64,000 bases of DNA, taken from positions 2,778,416-2,842,415 of the forward strand of contig NW_004450479.1 of NCBI RefSeq assembly GCF_000321225.1. The letters are read 5' to 3'. Both the position numbers and the translations under genes were made by a program. The notes under the pieces are model-generated. The model worked only from the letters and a program-made list of their open reading frames with translations. It did not search any database and had not been told where the DNA came from. The DNA comes from Odobenus rosmarus divergens (Eukaryota > Chordata > Mammalia > Carnivora > Odobenidae). Of this stretch, positions 53,521-64,000 are shown in pieces; the stretch's first letter is position 1; the number at the start of each line of letters is the position of its first letter.

Positions 53521-54449
53521 ATGCCTCAGGTTGCTGACTGTGAGGTCTGCCCTGCCCTCCACCTCTGCACCTGGGCCCGGCCTTGCCCACCACCTCCACC
53601 CCGCACCCCGGGCCGGCCCTGCCCACCACCAATGCACCTTTGGCCCATTCTGCTGACCACTGCGCACCCCCTGCAGTTAGCTCGGACCCACTGTGCAGAC
53701 ATGTCAAGGTAGAGACAGGTAAGGCATGAGTGATGCTTGTGTGTTTTAATGATTGAGGGCTTGCGGGATCAGCAGTCACTGAGCAGTGGTGCCAGGACAC
53801 TTGGGAGGATGGTGTGTGCATCCTTAGGAAGGCGCCGTGGGCCTCTTGGGGCAGTGTGATTGGCTCACGGTTCTGCACCATGGGAAGGACAGTCCTAGCT
53901 AGGATGCTCTGTCCTTCAGGATGGGTGTCTGGCTGGCCTGTGAGCTTGAGGGTGGAAACACCTGTCCCCACTGTGGACCTAGGCACTGATGCCTGCCCTA
54001 GCCCTCAGAGGATCCTGTGGGTATGGGCAGGCTCAGGGGCAGTGTGGGGTGGGGAGACGTCCTGGCAGGAGGGAAGTGGTGGGAGAGGCAGTGGGCATTG
54101 TGCTGACTGTGGCTTGTGGAGAATCTGTTTTAGACTGAGTATGGCTTTGGGGCAGGGCTGATAGGAGTTAATGATAATTTGAGCCATGTGCACTCCCCCT
54201 TCCTGACCCTCTCCTTTTGGGTTAAGTGTTGTACTCCCTTTCTGAGTCTTCCAGAAAGCAGTGGCCCCCAGAGCTGAGTATGGGCTCCCTGGCCCTTCTG
54301 TGGGTTTGGGGAGGGGCCCTTACTGCTCCAAGAGTGGGACAGTGGACAGGGCGATCAAACCTTCTGCGTTCCTTTTCCAATTTTCACGTGCTCGGGTAGG
54401 GTGGAGGGTGGTCCAGGCTCGTGGAGTAGAGGAAACCACCACAAGGCCT
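53521..54449. other. Single-copy stretch downstream of CpG island
   Basis: GC-rich and C-rich just after the island (53560-53660 holds CCACCACC-type imperfect repeats). No exon recognised with confidence. Confidence 0.45.
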
Positions 54450-54745
54450 CCCATCTTTTTGTTCAATGCTTCGTCGAGATGTAATGCACATACCATACAA
54501 CTCAGCATCTGCAGTGTATAATCGAGTGATTTTCAGAATGCTTGTGGAGCTGTGCCAGGTCCACCGTGGTAGAATTTAGAACAGTAGACTTTCACTGCCA
54601 CCAGGGAAACCCTCCTGAGTTTTAGTTGTGACTCCCCCGTTCCCCCCCCCGCCCCCCGCCCCGGCAATAGGCCAATTTACTTTCTGTCTCTGGTTTGGCC
54701 TGTTCTGGATGTTTCACATCAGTGGAAGTGGTCCCCAGACTTCTC
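54450..54745 (-). repeat. Old L1 (L1M) 3' end, antisense
   Basis: TCGTCGAGATGTAATGCACA, TACCATACAACTCAGCATCT, CGAGTGATTTTCAGAATGCT, CCAATTTACTTTCTGTCTCT and TGTTCTGGATGTTTCACATC match the backward L1M end. A poly(C)-rich insert lies at 54640-54665. Confidence 0.9.
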
Positions 54746-55424
54746 ACCTTAATTTCCTGAAAGGAATATGGGGGTGGTCTTCTCTCTGTGGGCCTTGCTT
54801 GTCCTGTGCTGGGAGGCCCCCACCCTGGACGATGGAGCTGGGCAGGAGTTAGGGGTGGGGCAGGGTGGCCCAGTTGATGGGCACGTGGGGTGGAGGGTTC
54901 CGATCAGGGTGAATGAGCCCCAGAGACCCCCAGACCCTGGTCTCTGGCAGCGTCTGGTGGCCCAGTTCAGTTGGGGAGGCAGGGCCTGTGGTCTGTGTGG
55001 CCTGTGTGGCCTGTGCCCTCTGGGGATGTCTACGTGACCCGGGAGTCCCGAGGCTGGGAGTCAGGCACTGAGTGCAGCTTGCTGGCATCTGATAGTGACA
55101 GCGTGGGGAGAGGCAGCTATGTTTAGAAATAATTACTCTGTCTTGTGCAGAGGTATTAAGGCATCCTCCCTGGCAGTTGCAGGAATTAGCTCAAGGCATC
55201 ACTGACAGAACAGCCATGACTGTTGCCGGCTTGTCCTGCTTTCGTTACAGAGATGGGCTGGGTGGAGGCAGGGAGAGGGGCAGCGAAATCGGAAGCTGTG
55301 GGAGAGAGAAAGCTGTCCACTTTCAGAGAAATGTATTATCCTGAGAGCCTTTGCCATGGATGTGTAGTCACTCTGCAGGCGGACACCGTCAGAGGGATGC
55401 TAACCGAAGCCGTTCGTCAAACGC
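54746..55424. other. Single-copy stretch, no gene seen
   Basis: A short triplicated GTGTGGCCT word lies at about 54991-55014. No exon recognised. Confidence 0.45.
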
Positions 55425-56310
55425 ATGTTTACTAAAGGCGCCTGAATCCCGGACGTGGTTCTAGGTGCTGGGGCTACAGCTCAGTCGTGAGCATTCTAGT
55501 CGTGCTCTCATTCTAGCCGAGGAGGATGAGTCCCCCTCCCCAGCAGGTGAAAACAAAGTCATTTCATGTCAGGCAGTCCTCTTTGCTAAAGTAGTGCTTG
55601 TGAAAAGACTGAGTGAGCCCAGTGAGTGACCTGGGGCAGAGCATTCCAGGAGCTGGATCAACATGTGCCAAGGCCCTGTGGCAGGAGGGTGTTTGGCAGG
55701 ATGGAGGGGCAGTGAGGGGGCTGGTGGGTGGAGCGGAGCCAGAAGGGAGAGAAGATGCCAGAGGGGAGCAAATGGCCAGATTGGGTTTCACTCTTGGATC
55801 ATAGAACTATGCGTTTTCACTTTTTCTTCTTCTTAGACTCAGGTATAGTTGACAAGCAGTAAAATGCACTGACCGTAAACCTGTAGTTTGATGAGTTTTT
55901 GCCCCTTTATCGTCTCTCTGCCTCCCCCTGAGGTTGCCTTGGCTCTGATTTCTAGCACCAGACAGTATGTTACATTCTAGAACCTCAAGCACACACAACA
56001 TCCATGTTGCTGTGTGTGGCACCTGTGTTCCCGTTTTATTACTGAATGGTGTTCCATGGTATGATGGACGGTATGTTGGACGGTTATCCCTCTTCCTGGT
56101 GATGTACACTTGGTTGTTCCCAGTTTGGGGCAGTTATGAGTGGAGCTGCTATGCATGCTCCGCCCCCCCCCATCTTTGACCTTTTCTCTGGGTGAGGTGG
56201 GGGCTGCTGGAGGGTTTTGAGTGGAGGAGGGACCTGATCCGACCTCGGTTTGACTCTGGCTGCTGGGTTGAAAACAGAATGCAGTGGCAGGCGGAAGCGG
56301 GGCCAACTGC
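55425..56310 (-). repeat. L2 LINE, antisense, split by an L1
   Basis: Left part: CGTGGTTCTAGGTGCTGGGG, GCATTCCAGGAGCTGGATCA, ATGTGCCAAGGCCCTGTGGC. Right part, after the L1: GCTGGAGGGTTTTGAGTGGA, GGAGGGACCTGATCCGACC and TTTGACTCTGGCTGCTGGG. Both are successive antisense L2 blocks, so one L2 was interrupted at about 55820-56180. Confidence 0.8.
55820..56180 (-). repeat. Old L1 (L1M) 3' end nested in L2, antisense
   Basis: TCAGGTATAGTTGACAAGCA, GTAGTTTGATGAGTTTTTGC, CATTCTAGAACCTCAAGCAC, ACTGAATGGTGTTCCATGGT and CTTGGTTGTTCCCAGTTTGG form the backward L1M terminus. It sits between the two L2 halves. Confidence 0.88.
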
Positions 56311-56612
56311 ACAGCACCCCTGCAGGTACCTCATGTCACTTGAAACACGTCAACAAGTGGGCCTTGGGTTTTCCCTCTCAGTTCAGGGATCTGGATGCTC
56401 ATGAGTGGTCCAGAAAAAGCCAGGGAGGGGTCCTCCATTTATTCCCGGAGTGTGAATGATCTCCCCGCCCCTCTTCCTCCAAATCACAGCCCTGGGTCCC
56501 TGCAGGGCCACCACATTCATCTCAGGGTAGCCCTGGAGTGGGCCGTGGAGCAGGGGGCCCTGTGTGCAGGTCAGTTCTGTTCTACATGTTCTGCACCCCT
56601 GCAAGGTGAATG

Positions 56613-56985
56613 CCTTCTACTATGGTCAGAATGTGTGTGCGCCCCCAAAGTCATACGCCAAAATCCTAACCCGCAATGGGATGGTATTAGGAGGGGGACC
56701 TTTGGGAGGAGCTTAGGTCGTGAGGGTGGAGTCCTTAGGAATGGGGTTAGTCTCCATAGTTAGTTAAATAAGAGACCCCAGAAAGTTCCCTCACCCCTCC
56801 TGCCTTGTGATGACACAGCGGGAAGACATTGGCTGTGACCCAGGAAGCGAGCATCCATCACACACTGAATCTGCTGGTACCTTGATCTTGGATTTTGAGC
56901 TTCTAGTTCGGAGAGAAATCGTTCTCTGATGTTTATAGGCCCATCCGGTCTGTGGTGTCCTGTTACAGCACTTGAGCAGCCGGAA
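56613..56985 (+). mobile_element. MLT1 (MaLR) solo LTR
   Basis: Sense MLT1-like LTR: CTATGGTCAGAATGTGTGTG, AAAATCCTAACCCGCAATGG, GATGGTATTAGGAGGGGGAC, CTTTGGGAGGAGCTTAGGTC, GTGAGGGTGGAGTCCTTAGG, GATGACACAGCGGGAAGACA, CCTTGATCTTGGATTTTGAG and a decayed CAGCACTTGAGCAGCC end. Non-coding relic. Confidence 0.92.
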
Positions 56986-58125
56986 ACACTGTTGTTAGTA
57001 ACTAATTGCAGGCCTTACACAAGAGACGGAGAGAGAAGGGATGCTGGTCCAGGGGACCAAGACCCCATGTGCTTGGAGAATACAGTCTGCTCTGGATCTG
57101 CAGGGCTCCCTGGTGGACCTGCAGGACAGGCTGCGGGTTCTTTGCCTAGAGGGGGTTGCATTTCAGGAAGAAACAGCCGGTCTTTGCTGGAGAGGAAAGG
57201 TGGGGATGATGAGCACCTGTGGCCAGCACCATCATGTGAGGGCCTCATGTTCTCTCTGTGGCATCCACAGCAGACAGAGGGGCTTGGCGCCAAGGACAGG
57301 TCCTGCTGCCCGAGCCACGCTGTTCCTGGGGGGTCCATCATTGCTGCTGGTTCCTTGCAGGAGAGCGCCGTGCCTGGGGCCCTACAAGGCCCAGAGGAGC
57401 AGCTGAGATGCTGAGTGTGGCCTTTGTAGGGGAACCGAAGATGGGGTTGGGGTGGGGTGATGGGCACCCTGGCGCTCCCCCCGCCTGCTGCCACCTTTGT
57501 ACCCTGCTTTGTCTCTTTCCTTCTAGTTTCTGCTCAGTTTCGCCCCTAGCAGGTTAGTTGGCCTGGGGTTTCCGGAGGTTTTATAATTTACATGCCCCCC
57601 TCTCCCAGGTGAATAACGGGTACTTTTCATCATCGGTTTCACTTTTCAGTGCGCCATCAGTTTCTGCACAACATCTGGGATATGCAAACTCTGTTTTCAA
57701 GTGCAGCCTGGGTTCAGTATATGTGACAAAAGACGGAGGGCGAGTTTCCTAAGAAACAAACCAATTGTGCATTTTGGGTAAGAAAGAGCCAGGTGGAGGT
57801 TTCTTTTCATGGGCAGGAGGTGGGGGGGGGGAGGGAGGAAAGACACTGAAAGCACCAGGCATGAGAGAGGGGAGGGGAGCGGAGAAACCAGGGATGGGGA
57901 GAGCAGCTCTGGATGAAAGGGGCAGATGTTGAGGGAACCACGTGTGCTGGAGGAGCGGGGACCAAAGATAGCGACGCCTCTCGCCCCTGCACACAGGCTG
58001 CTGCCCACATCTGCACTTGCTTGTCGGGGTCTGGGCTTTGCTGGGGCATCTCGCCACTCCTTCCGTCTTGCCCCATCTGCCCAGCCAGTGGGGACCCCTC
58101 CCCAGTTGATGAGGCTTTGTTGCAA
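56986..58125. other. Single-copy stretch, no gene seen
   Basis: Frames of 161 (plus) and 159 (minus) codons share 57015-57414, the mark of GC-rich chance frames. Neither is recognised. Confidence 0.45.
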
Positions 58126-58137
58126 GAGGCCAGTTCC

Positions 58138-58338
58138 AGGGGTTCCTGGGTGGCTCAGTCGTTAAGCATCTGCCTCAGCTCAGGTCATGATCCTGGGGTC
58201 CTGGGATTGAGCCCCGCATCGGGCTCCCTGCTCAGCCAGGAGCCTGCTTCTCCCTCTCCCACTCCCCCTGCTTGTGTTCCCTGTCTTGCTGTCTCTCTCT
58301 CTGTCAAATAAATAAATAAAATCTTAAAAAAAAAAAAA
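58138..58338 (+). mobile_element. SINEC (CAN-SINE)
   Basis: Sense SINE whose head has drifted to GGGGTTCCTGGGTGGCTCAG, with the normal core and CAAATAAATAAATAAAATCT-A(n) tail. The target duplication is AGGCCAGTTCC / AGGCCAATTCC (58127-58137, 58339-58349; one mismatch). Confidence 0.96.
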
Positions 58339-58349
58339 AGGCCAATTCC

Positions 58350-59817
58350 GGCGGATGCTGGCACTGTGCCTCCCTTCACCCCTGCCCAGGTGTCACTGCG
58401 TCCTTTGTAAAGGAGATCACTGTGGTCCGTGTGAGCTGGAGGATGTCGGGGGCAGGGACAGCAAAATGCCCGTGCCTCAGACCCCAAGAAGTAAGGAAGA
58501 GAAGAGGCAGTACCAGAGAGTCAAGCAGGTGGGGAGCCATAGGCACCCCTCGCTTGCCCCTGGGGTCATCCTCGCTCCCGGTGGGCCTCCCCAGCACCCT
58601 TGGCTAGGCTGGGCTGCTGGTGGGCCCTGTGGCAGGAGGGCTGGAAGCTGTGCCTGAGTGGGCGGGCAACCAGGATGGGTGAGGCTAAATTGGGCAGGGT
58701 CCTGGCAGTTGCCAGGAAGTGTTCAGGGTCTGTGGCTGATAAGTTCTGACCCTCACCTGGAGGCTCTGTCAGGGAGGAGCAGGCTGCGAGGTCCTGGTGG
58801 GGATGAGCTGGGCAGGGCCTCCCTTGAATCCGGGTTTTATACCAGTTTTAGAGAATTCCCAGTGCCTTTATCTACCAAGGCATAGATCTTGGTAGATATC
58901 TTCAAGCTTTGGACATGCTTGGAGCTTACACTAGCTCATTCTCTGGCCATTTTAGTTCTGTTTTTTCTCCTGCACACGTCTGTGTAAATTTGGGAACATG
59001 AAGAGGTTCTCTTTTCTCTGATGCACATTCCTTGCAAAGGGATGGTTGGGGCTGCTTCTTGGAAGTAACTTTGTGTCTGTGTGTTGTCTCTCTCTCTCGG
59101 TGCTGTGGTGATGGGAGACATTCCCATTTCTTTTTTTACTGACTTGAAACTGAGTCCCCCCCCCCCACCAACAGAAAAGTCAGTCAGGAATGCAGTGTCT
59201 CACAGAATCAACCCCCTCCCTCCCCTCCTGGGATGGTTAGCACCAGGATTTTACTCCTCAGCAGTTTCTTGCCCCAACTAGTATGTGGGCGATAATCCTG
59301 TTCAGAACAAGGATCCAAAAAAATTGTTCTGGAGTCTGAATATTTATTTCCACAAAATGCCAGGTGGAGTCAGCCCGGCTCACAAAGTGGAACTCAAGGG
59401 GTACAGCTGAGTAGCAAAATATTTGACCTTGCCCAAAGAAAGGTCTGGGCTTTGCCCCTGGCCCCTGGAAGGTAATCTCTAAGACCTTGGGAAGTCCTGG
59501 TCCTGTTTTGCCTGGGGTGGGGCTGGGGGGCTTGGGCCACACCGGCAAAGCTATTTAAGGTGGAGCTTCAGTGTCATGTGACATGGGCAGGGGCTTTTGG
59601 TCACGTGGTATCAGCTTGCCCTCCAGAAGGGTTGGAGACTGGGGCCCGCCATGTGGACCCTGAATCGTGTGCCTCCGTGGTGGACCCTGGTAAAGACTCT
59701 GGACACTGAGACTTGCTGGTGCTTTGCTGGTTGGCAGTGCTCCATGTGTGGTCACATGGTAATGCTGCACCAGGGCAGGACAGGGAAACTCTGTTGGAAG
59801 CACCCTGTACACGTCTT
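58350..59817. other. Single-copy stretch, no gene seen
   Basis: Contains a poly(C) run at about 59157-59167 and a TAGATCTTGGTAGATATC word pair near 58884. No exon recognised. Confidence 0.45.
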
Positions 59818-59832
59818 CCCTTGGTTGGCTTT

Positions 59833-60075
59833 TTATTTATCTATTTATTTATTTATTAATTTATGAAAAGATTTTATTTATTTGACAGAGAGAGAGAGAC
59901 AGTGAGAGACGGAACATAAGCAGGGGTGAGGGGGTGGGGTGGGAGAGGGAGAAGCAGGCTTCCCGCGGAGCAGGGAGCCCAATGTGGGGCTTGATGTGGG
60001 GCTCGATCCCAGGACCCTGGGATCATGACCTGAGCCGAAGGCAGACGCTTAACGACTGAGCTACCCAGGTGCCCC
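59833..60075 (-). mobile_element. SINEC (CAN-SINE) with internal 12-bp duplication, antisense
   Basis: Tail side TTATTTATCTATTTATTTAT, GAGA stretch, and head complement ending CTACCCAGGTGCCC. A perfect 15-base target duplication, CCCTTGGTTGGCTTT, is at 59818-59832 and 60076-60090. The core carries a local duplication (GATGTGGGGCTT then GATGTGGGGCTC, about 59992-60004) not seen in the other copies. Confidence 0.96.
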
Positions 60076-60181
60076 CCCTTGGTTGGCTTTAACCTGTATC
60101 CTCCCTGTAACAAACCATCGTCAATGGTTGTAACAGCTTTTGTGAGCTCCGTGTGTCCTTCTAGCAAATCATGCAACCCAA

Positions 60182-60290
60182 GGGTGGTCTGGGGGACTCC
60201 TGACTTGCACTTGGTGTCAGAAGTGAGGGTGGTCTGGGAGACTCCTGACTTGCACTTGGTGTCAGAAGTGAGGGTGGTCTGGGGGACTGT
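60182..60290 (+). repeat. 45-bp tandem duplication, 2.4 copies
   Basis: Units start GGGTGGTCTGGGGGACTCCT at 60182, with GGGAG in place of GGGGG at 60227, and a partial third at 60272. The first two are identical over the remaining CTTGCACTTGGTGTCAGAAG and differ at about one base overall, so the duplication is recent. Confidence 0.95.
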
Positions 60291-60329
60291 TCCCTGACTT
60301 CATGCAGGCATTACCATTACAGGGGATTC

Positions 60330-60870
60330 CCTGCAGTCCCTACACCCCTGGCTTGTGCTGGATCTGGTGGCTCTCCGCCTGGTCTCTCCATTTCTTCTCA
60401 CCAGCCCCTCCTCACACTGCAGCCCATGTGAGCTTCTGGAACAAGCAGTCCTTCCTTGTCTGCCAGCTGAAACCCTCCCCTGGTTGCATCTGCGCAGACT
60501 CTAAAGGTTTGTTCGTGAGCAAAACCCCTGGCATAATCTGGTGTGTGCTGAGTTCTGCCCTCAGCCCTCGCCTACCACACTTCAGGGTTGCCCCGGCCCC
60601 CTTTGATCTGTGGAGCACACCTGAGCTCTTCCCTGCCCTGGGCTGCGCTAGTCTCTCGGGCTCCTTTTCCCATTTTGAGTTGGTATCAGCCTCCTTGGGA
60701 AGACTCACGGGCTCAGAGAGGTGTCCCTGCTCATTTGCCACCTCAGCACCTGTTTGTGGCCTTCCCAGCACCCCCTCAGTGTGGACTTGCACACGCGCAT
60801 CGTCCCCTTACCTCTCTGTCATCAGCGCTTTCCATACTGGACATTCCCCAGAGGCAGGAACCTTGGGGTT
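60330..60870 (+). repeat. Probable L2 LINE fragment
   Basis: CACACTGCAGCCCATGTGAG, AGCTGAAACCCTCCCCTGGT, GGGCTCAGAGAGGTGTCCCT and ACCTCTCTGTCATCAGCG then CCCCAGAGGCAGGAACC have the sense L2 order, but similarity is patchy. A 193-codon plus-strand frame across it is not a gene. Confidence 0.45.
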
Positions 60871-61379
60871 TTATTTTTTTTAATTTTTAATTTTTATTTT
60901 TTTCTTGGGGGTTTTACTTGTAGTTGTAGCTCTTGTCCCTGGATCTCAAGCCTGCACTTGTTGGAACAAGAGACCCTCCACTACTGCACCACACGGGGTA
61001 CCTTCACACATCACTAGCAGGTGCCCCAGCTCCCTTGATCAAACTCCCCCAGAGTCTGGTCCCCAGCACGCTCCTGTGGGTCCTGCTCCATCTTCCCGCT
61101 CCTTGGAAGTCAAGTGGCTTTCCTTCCCCTTCCCTGGCTGGGTTATGCTGTGACTGAAGCTAGTTATAGGCCAAGAGGCCAGGAGGGTGGGTGGAGGCAG
61201 ATCCTGGGTTCAGAATATGTTGTCTGGGGTGGGGGGAGAGCTGTGCATTGTCTTCAAGCAAAGCGGGGTGTGCTTTTCGGTATTTGTGCTCCGTTGGGTT
61301 TTTGCTGCTTCTTTGTTGTACTCTGGAATACTCTGTCACATCTATTTTCATCAGTACGTAGTTGTTTTTCCCTTGTTTT
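60871..61379. other. Single-copy stretch, no gene seen
   Basis: Starts with a T/A-rich run (60870-60903), then anonymous sequence. Confidence 0.45.
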
Positions 61380-62230
61380 TATAGTTTTTGTGGGGAAAAT
61401 AATCCCTGAGATGACCTAGCCCACCAGCTGGCTGACATTACTTGAGACCCTTTTTCCCCAGTGGCCAAGCCCATGATCCATCTTGGGGAAGATATTCCAT
61501 GTACACTTGAAGAGAATGAGTATCTGCAGTTGTTGGGTGTCATGTTCCGTAAATGTCAATTTGGTCAAGGTGGCTAATGGTGTTGTTTAGGTCTTGTATT
61601 TCCTTGTGTTTAGGTCTTTTTGGTTGACTTGTTCTATCAGTTGCTGAGGGAGGGGTGTTAGAATCTCCAACTATAATTGTGGATCTCTCCCTTTAATTCT
61701 TTCTGTGTTTGGCCCCTACTGAGGTTCTGTGATAGGCCTCCATGCTTGTTTTATACTTTCCTAGCTAGTTAGCTGTCTTCTGTCATTATGGAATGTCACT
61801 CTTTATTAATACCCTTTGTCTTCAAGTCTAGTTAATCTGTGATTACTACAAACTCGGTTGAGGGTTCTTATGTTTATTCTTTCCATAGTGCATCGTTTTT
61901 GACCATATTTTACTTTGAGTCTGTCTCTGAAGCTGATGACCTCTGCCTTTTTGCTGGAGTAAGGTTTAGTCCATTTACATCTAGTGTGACTGTTGATACG
62001 GCCAGAATTAAGTCTCTTGTTTTACTATTTGCTTTCTGTTTGAGTCCACTGGTTTTTGTCCATTTGTACCTCCTTTTCTACCTTCATTGTGGTTAATTTT
62101 GTGTGCGTTTGTGTTCCATTTTAATTTGTATATTGGCTTTATATCCTTACCTGTTGCACTTTTTTTAGTGGTTGTTCTAGGGATTGCACTGATGATTTTT
62201 AAAGCCATGAGATCTAATGTGAGAAGTGAT
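61380..62230 (-). repeat. Old L1 (L1M) ORF2 region, antisense
   Basis: Reads as backward L1 ORF2: GAATGAGTATCTGCAGTTGT, TGTTCCGTAAATGTCAATTT, GGTCAAGGTGGCTAATGG, CAACTATAATTGTGGATCTC, GGAATGTCACTCTTTATTAA and AAGGTTTAGTCCATTTACAT. Numerous stops in the ORF2 frame; it is an inert fossil. Confidence 0.85.
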
Positions 62231-62239
62231 GTCCTTCCT

Positions 62240-62565
62240 ATTTAGAGGAGAAGATGTCCCAGAATTGAGCCCTCGGGCACTTCAATGTGTAGAGCTTCGG
62301 GAGATGAGGAGAAGCTAGCAAAGGTACCTGAGAAGGCTTCCGAGAGAGAGAGAGTGGTGTCCCAGGGACCAAGTAAAGAGGGACTTCCAAGGACCAAGTG
62401 GGCTGATGACCGTGTCTACTTTGCCAAAGGGACAGGGAGGTGAGGGCTGAGGACTGACCACTGTGGTTAGCCATGTTGGAGGGGGCACTGGTGATCCTGG
62501 TGGGTTTTTGTACAGAAGAGTGGCATTAAGCTTGTTTAGAATTACTTCAGGAGAACACAGGCAGG
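62240..62565. repeat. Ancient interspersed repeat, L2-like, family uncertain
   Basis: GAGCCCTCGGGCACTTCAAT, GAGAGTGGTGTCCCAGGGAC, CAAGTAAAGAGGGACTTCCA and GAGGACTGACCACTGTGGTT are wording I associate with old dispersed mammalian repeats, but I cannot fix the family. Confidence 0.4.
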
Positions 62566-62989
62566 TGTGAAGTGGGAACAGCACATTCAGACAACTCTTT
62601 CAAGGAATTTTCCTGCGAAGGGGAGGAGTGAATCGGCACAGGATCTGAAAGATCTGAGTCAAGGGGCAGTTATTACAGCTTCTTCAGATGCTCATGGGAG
62701 TGACTCAGGATATGGCGAAAAAGACGTAATCAGAGAACAGGAACCACGTATGTATGTATACACGTACTAACACACATAAACTAAGTTTGGGCAGATAAAA
62801 CCCTAAATGTTACCAGTGGTTGTGCGTCAGTTGTAGGAATGAATGGTTTTTAGATTTGTCTCTATTTGAAAAACCTGTACTTTATACTTTTTTCCCCTTG
62901 CAATAAGCTCATTTAACATTAACAACAAAAAGGTGAAATGGGAGCGATAAATAAGTTTACCAAGAAAACCCTTTCTCATTTCCCTTAAA
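62566..62989. other. AT-rich stretch, likely repeat-derived
   Basis: TTGCAATAAGCTCATTTAAC and TTAACAACAAAAAGGTGAA may belong to the L1 that follows. No gene seen. Confidence 0.4.
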
Positions 62990-63002
62990 ACCATTTTTCT
63001 GT

Positions 63003-63188
63003 TGGGGCGCCTGGGTGGCTCAGTTGATGAAGTGTCTGCGTTCAGCTCAGGTCATGATCCTAGGGTCCTGGGATCGAGCCCTAGGGCTTTCTGCTCAGTG
63101 GGGAGCCTGCTTCTCCCTCTGCCTTCCGCTTCCCCTGCTTGTGCGCATGTTCTCTCTCTTTCTGACAAATAAAATCTATAAAAAACCC
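63003..63188 (+). mobile_element. SINEC (CAN-SINE), older copy
   Basis: Sense SINE with GGGGCGCCTGGGTGGCTCAG head and a more diverged core (GATCGAGCCCTAGGGC). The tail is shortened to CAAATAAAATCTATAAAAA. Target duplication CCATTTTTCTGT is at 62991-63002 and 63189-63200. Confidence 0.95.
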
Positions 63189-63199
63189 CCATTTTTCTG

Positions 63200-64000
63200 T
63201 GAAAAAAAGTACGTTTGCTTGTGGCAAAAGCATTCAAACAGTGTAGAAAAGTTCAGAAGTAGAGAATGGTTCCTGGCTGACCCTCTCTCTTAAGTCCCTC
63301 TCTTAAGTTGCGTGTATTGTTCTGGAAGTTGCTTTTTTGGTTCCATTTCTTTTTGTGGACGTGGTGCTGTATCAGTACATATAGCTCTCCCTTGTTTAGA
63401 AAAACGATTGCATAACACACCACCATATGGGCACCTCATTTATTCCTCAGCAGGTGGACCCCCCAAATACATTGCTCCTGTAACAATGTTGCATGTACAT
63501 GTTGTGAGCATAAGTCAGTGGGATAGATTCCTGGAAGTGCAATTTGTCAGATCGAAGGAGTCTATGTCCAGAAATAAGTAAACCTCACCGAAGAGCCCTT
63601 CCAGAAGGTTTTACCAATTTAGTCCCACCTCCTGTGTGTCAGAGTGTCTTTTACTCATTTCTTTTTCAAATACGGGGTATTTTAAATATTTTTGTCAGTC
63701 TAACACTTAATAATGGTGTCTTGCTATTCGTTGAATTTCTTTAATTATGAGTGAGTAGAGTGTTTTTTCCTATGTTTAATAACCATTTATATCTTTCCAT
63801 GAAGTGGTGGTTTCTCTATGGGTTATTTGTCTTTTATTTACTAATCTGCCAGAACTTTTTAATTGTGAAGGGAATCCATGCTTTAGAAGTTGTTCATCTT
63901 TTAGTCAAAAGTCTTTTCCTTTTTTTTTGGTTTCTGTGTTTTCGGCCATCTTTAATCACTTCAAGATAATTTTAAGGGTTTTAAGATGACTCATGATGTT
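63200..64000 (-). repeat. Old L1 (L1M) 3' region, antisense, running off the window
   Basis: GGATAGATTCCTGGAAGTGC, AATTTGTCAGATCGAAGGAG, AAGGTTTTACCAATTTAGTC, CCACCTCCTGTGTGTCAGAG, AATTATGAGTGAGTAGAGTG and TTTAATAACCATTTATATC are the backward L1M/HAL1-type end. It continues past 64000. Confidence 0.85.

Overview
This is vertebrate, specifically mammalian, nuclear DNA from a carnivore draft assembly. The diagnostic signal is twelve copies of the tRNA-derived carnivore SINE (SINEC/CAN-SINE). Each has the GGGGCGCCTGGGTGGCTCAG head, A/B-box-like promoter region, CT-rich middle and AATAAATAAATAAAATCTT-A(n) tail. The middle section resembles dog-like carnivores (bears, seals, mustelids, canids) more than cats; that is my reading from known family sequences. 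Two N runs (9242-9681 and 43539-43703) are assembly gaps.

I found no protein-coding exon, intact RNA gene, operon, CRISPR array or bacterial/viral gene system that I can support. The many open frames are the chance frames expected in GC-rich mammalian DNA, or translations of simple repeats. The window is best read as intergenic or intronic DNA: long GC-rich single-copy stretches interrupted by transposable-element remains.

Layout. 1-2160: two SINEs, an L2 end and an antisense L1. 2161-9148: mostly single-copy and GC-rich, with an L1 3' end, G-run clusters and a 205-bp inverted duplication (7275-7479 / 8360-8564). 9149-10640: gapped SINE and antisense L1. 10641-14650: GC-rich DNA, a 40-bp minisatellite (12762-13085), a MIR, an antisense L1 3' end and a U6 snRNA pseudogene. 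14650-22680: mostly single-copy, with a MER5 copy and a polypyrimidine tract. 22680-28970: LINE, SINE and MLT1 copies, a 530-bp ATCC microsatellite, a possible conserved noncoding block (26750-27425) and a 0.8-kb GT-rich array. 28970-34995: L2/MIR/L1 remains plus a dense homeodomain-site cluster (34555-34705). 34995-46640: heavily nested repeats, including a young 5'-truncated L1 with a 14-bp target duplication that was itself hit by a SINE. 46640-52640: SINE, MIR, two MLT1 LTRs and an old LINE. 52640-53520: the only clear CpG island, with a 65-bp tandem repeat carrying NRF1-like sites. 53520-64000: L1, L2, MLT1 and SINE copies and a 45-bp tandem duplication, ending in antisense L1.

The most promising regulatory sequences are the CpG island and the homeodomain-rich block. 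The most unusual structures are the inverted duplication and the 40-bp minisatellite. Family names were assigned by eye from remembered consensus features, and boundaries of old repeats are approximate (tens of bases). I saw no evidence of a new multi-gene biological system.
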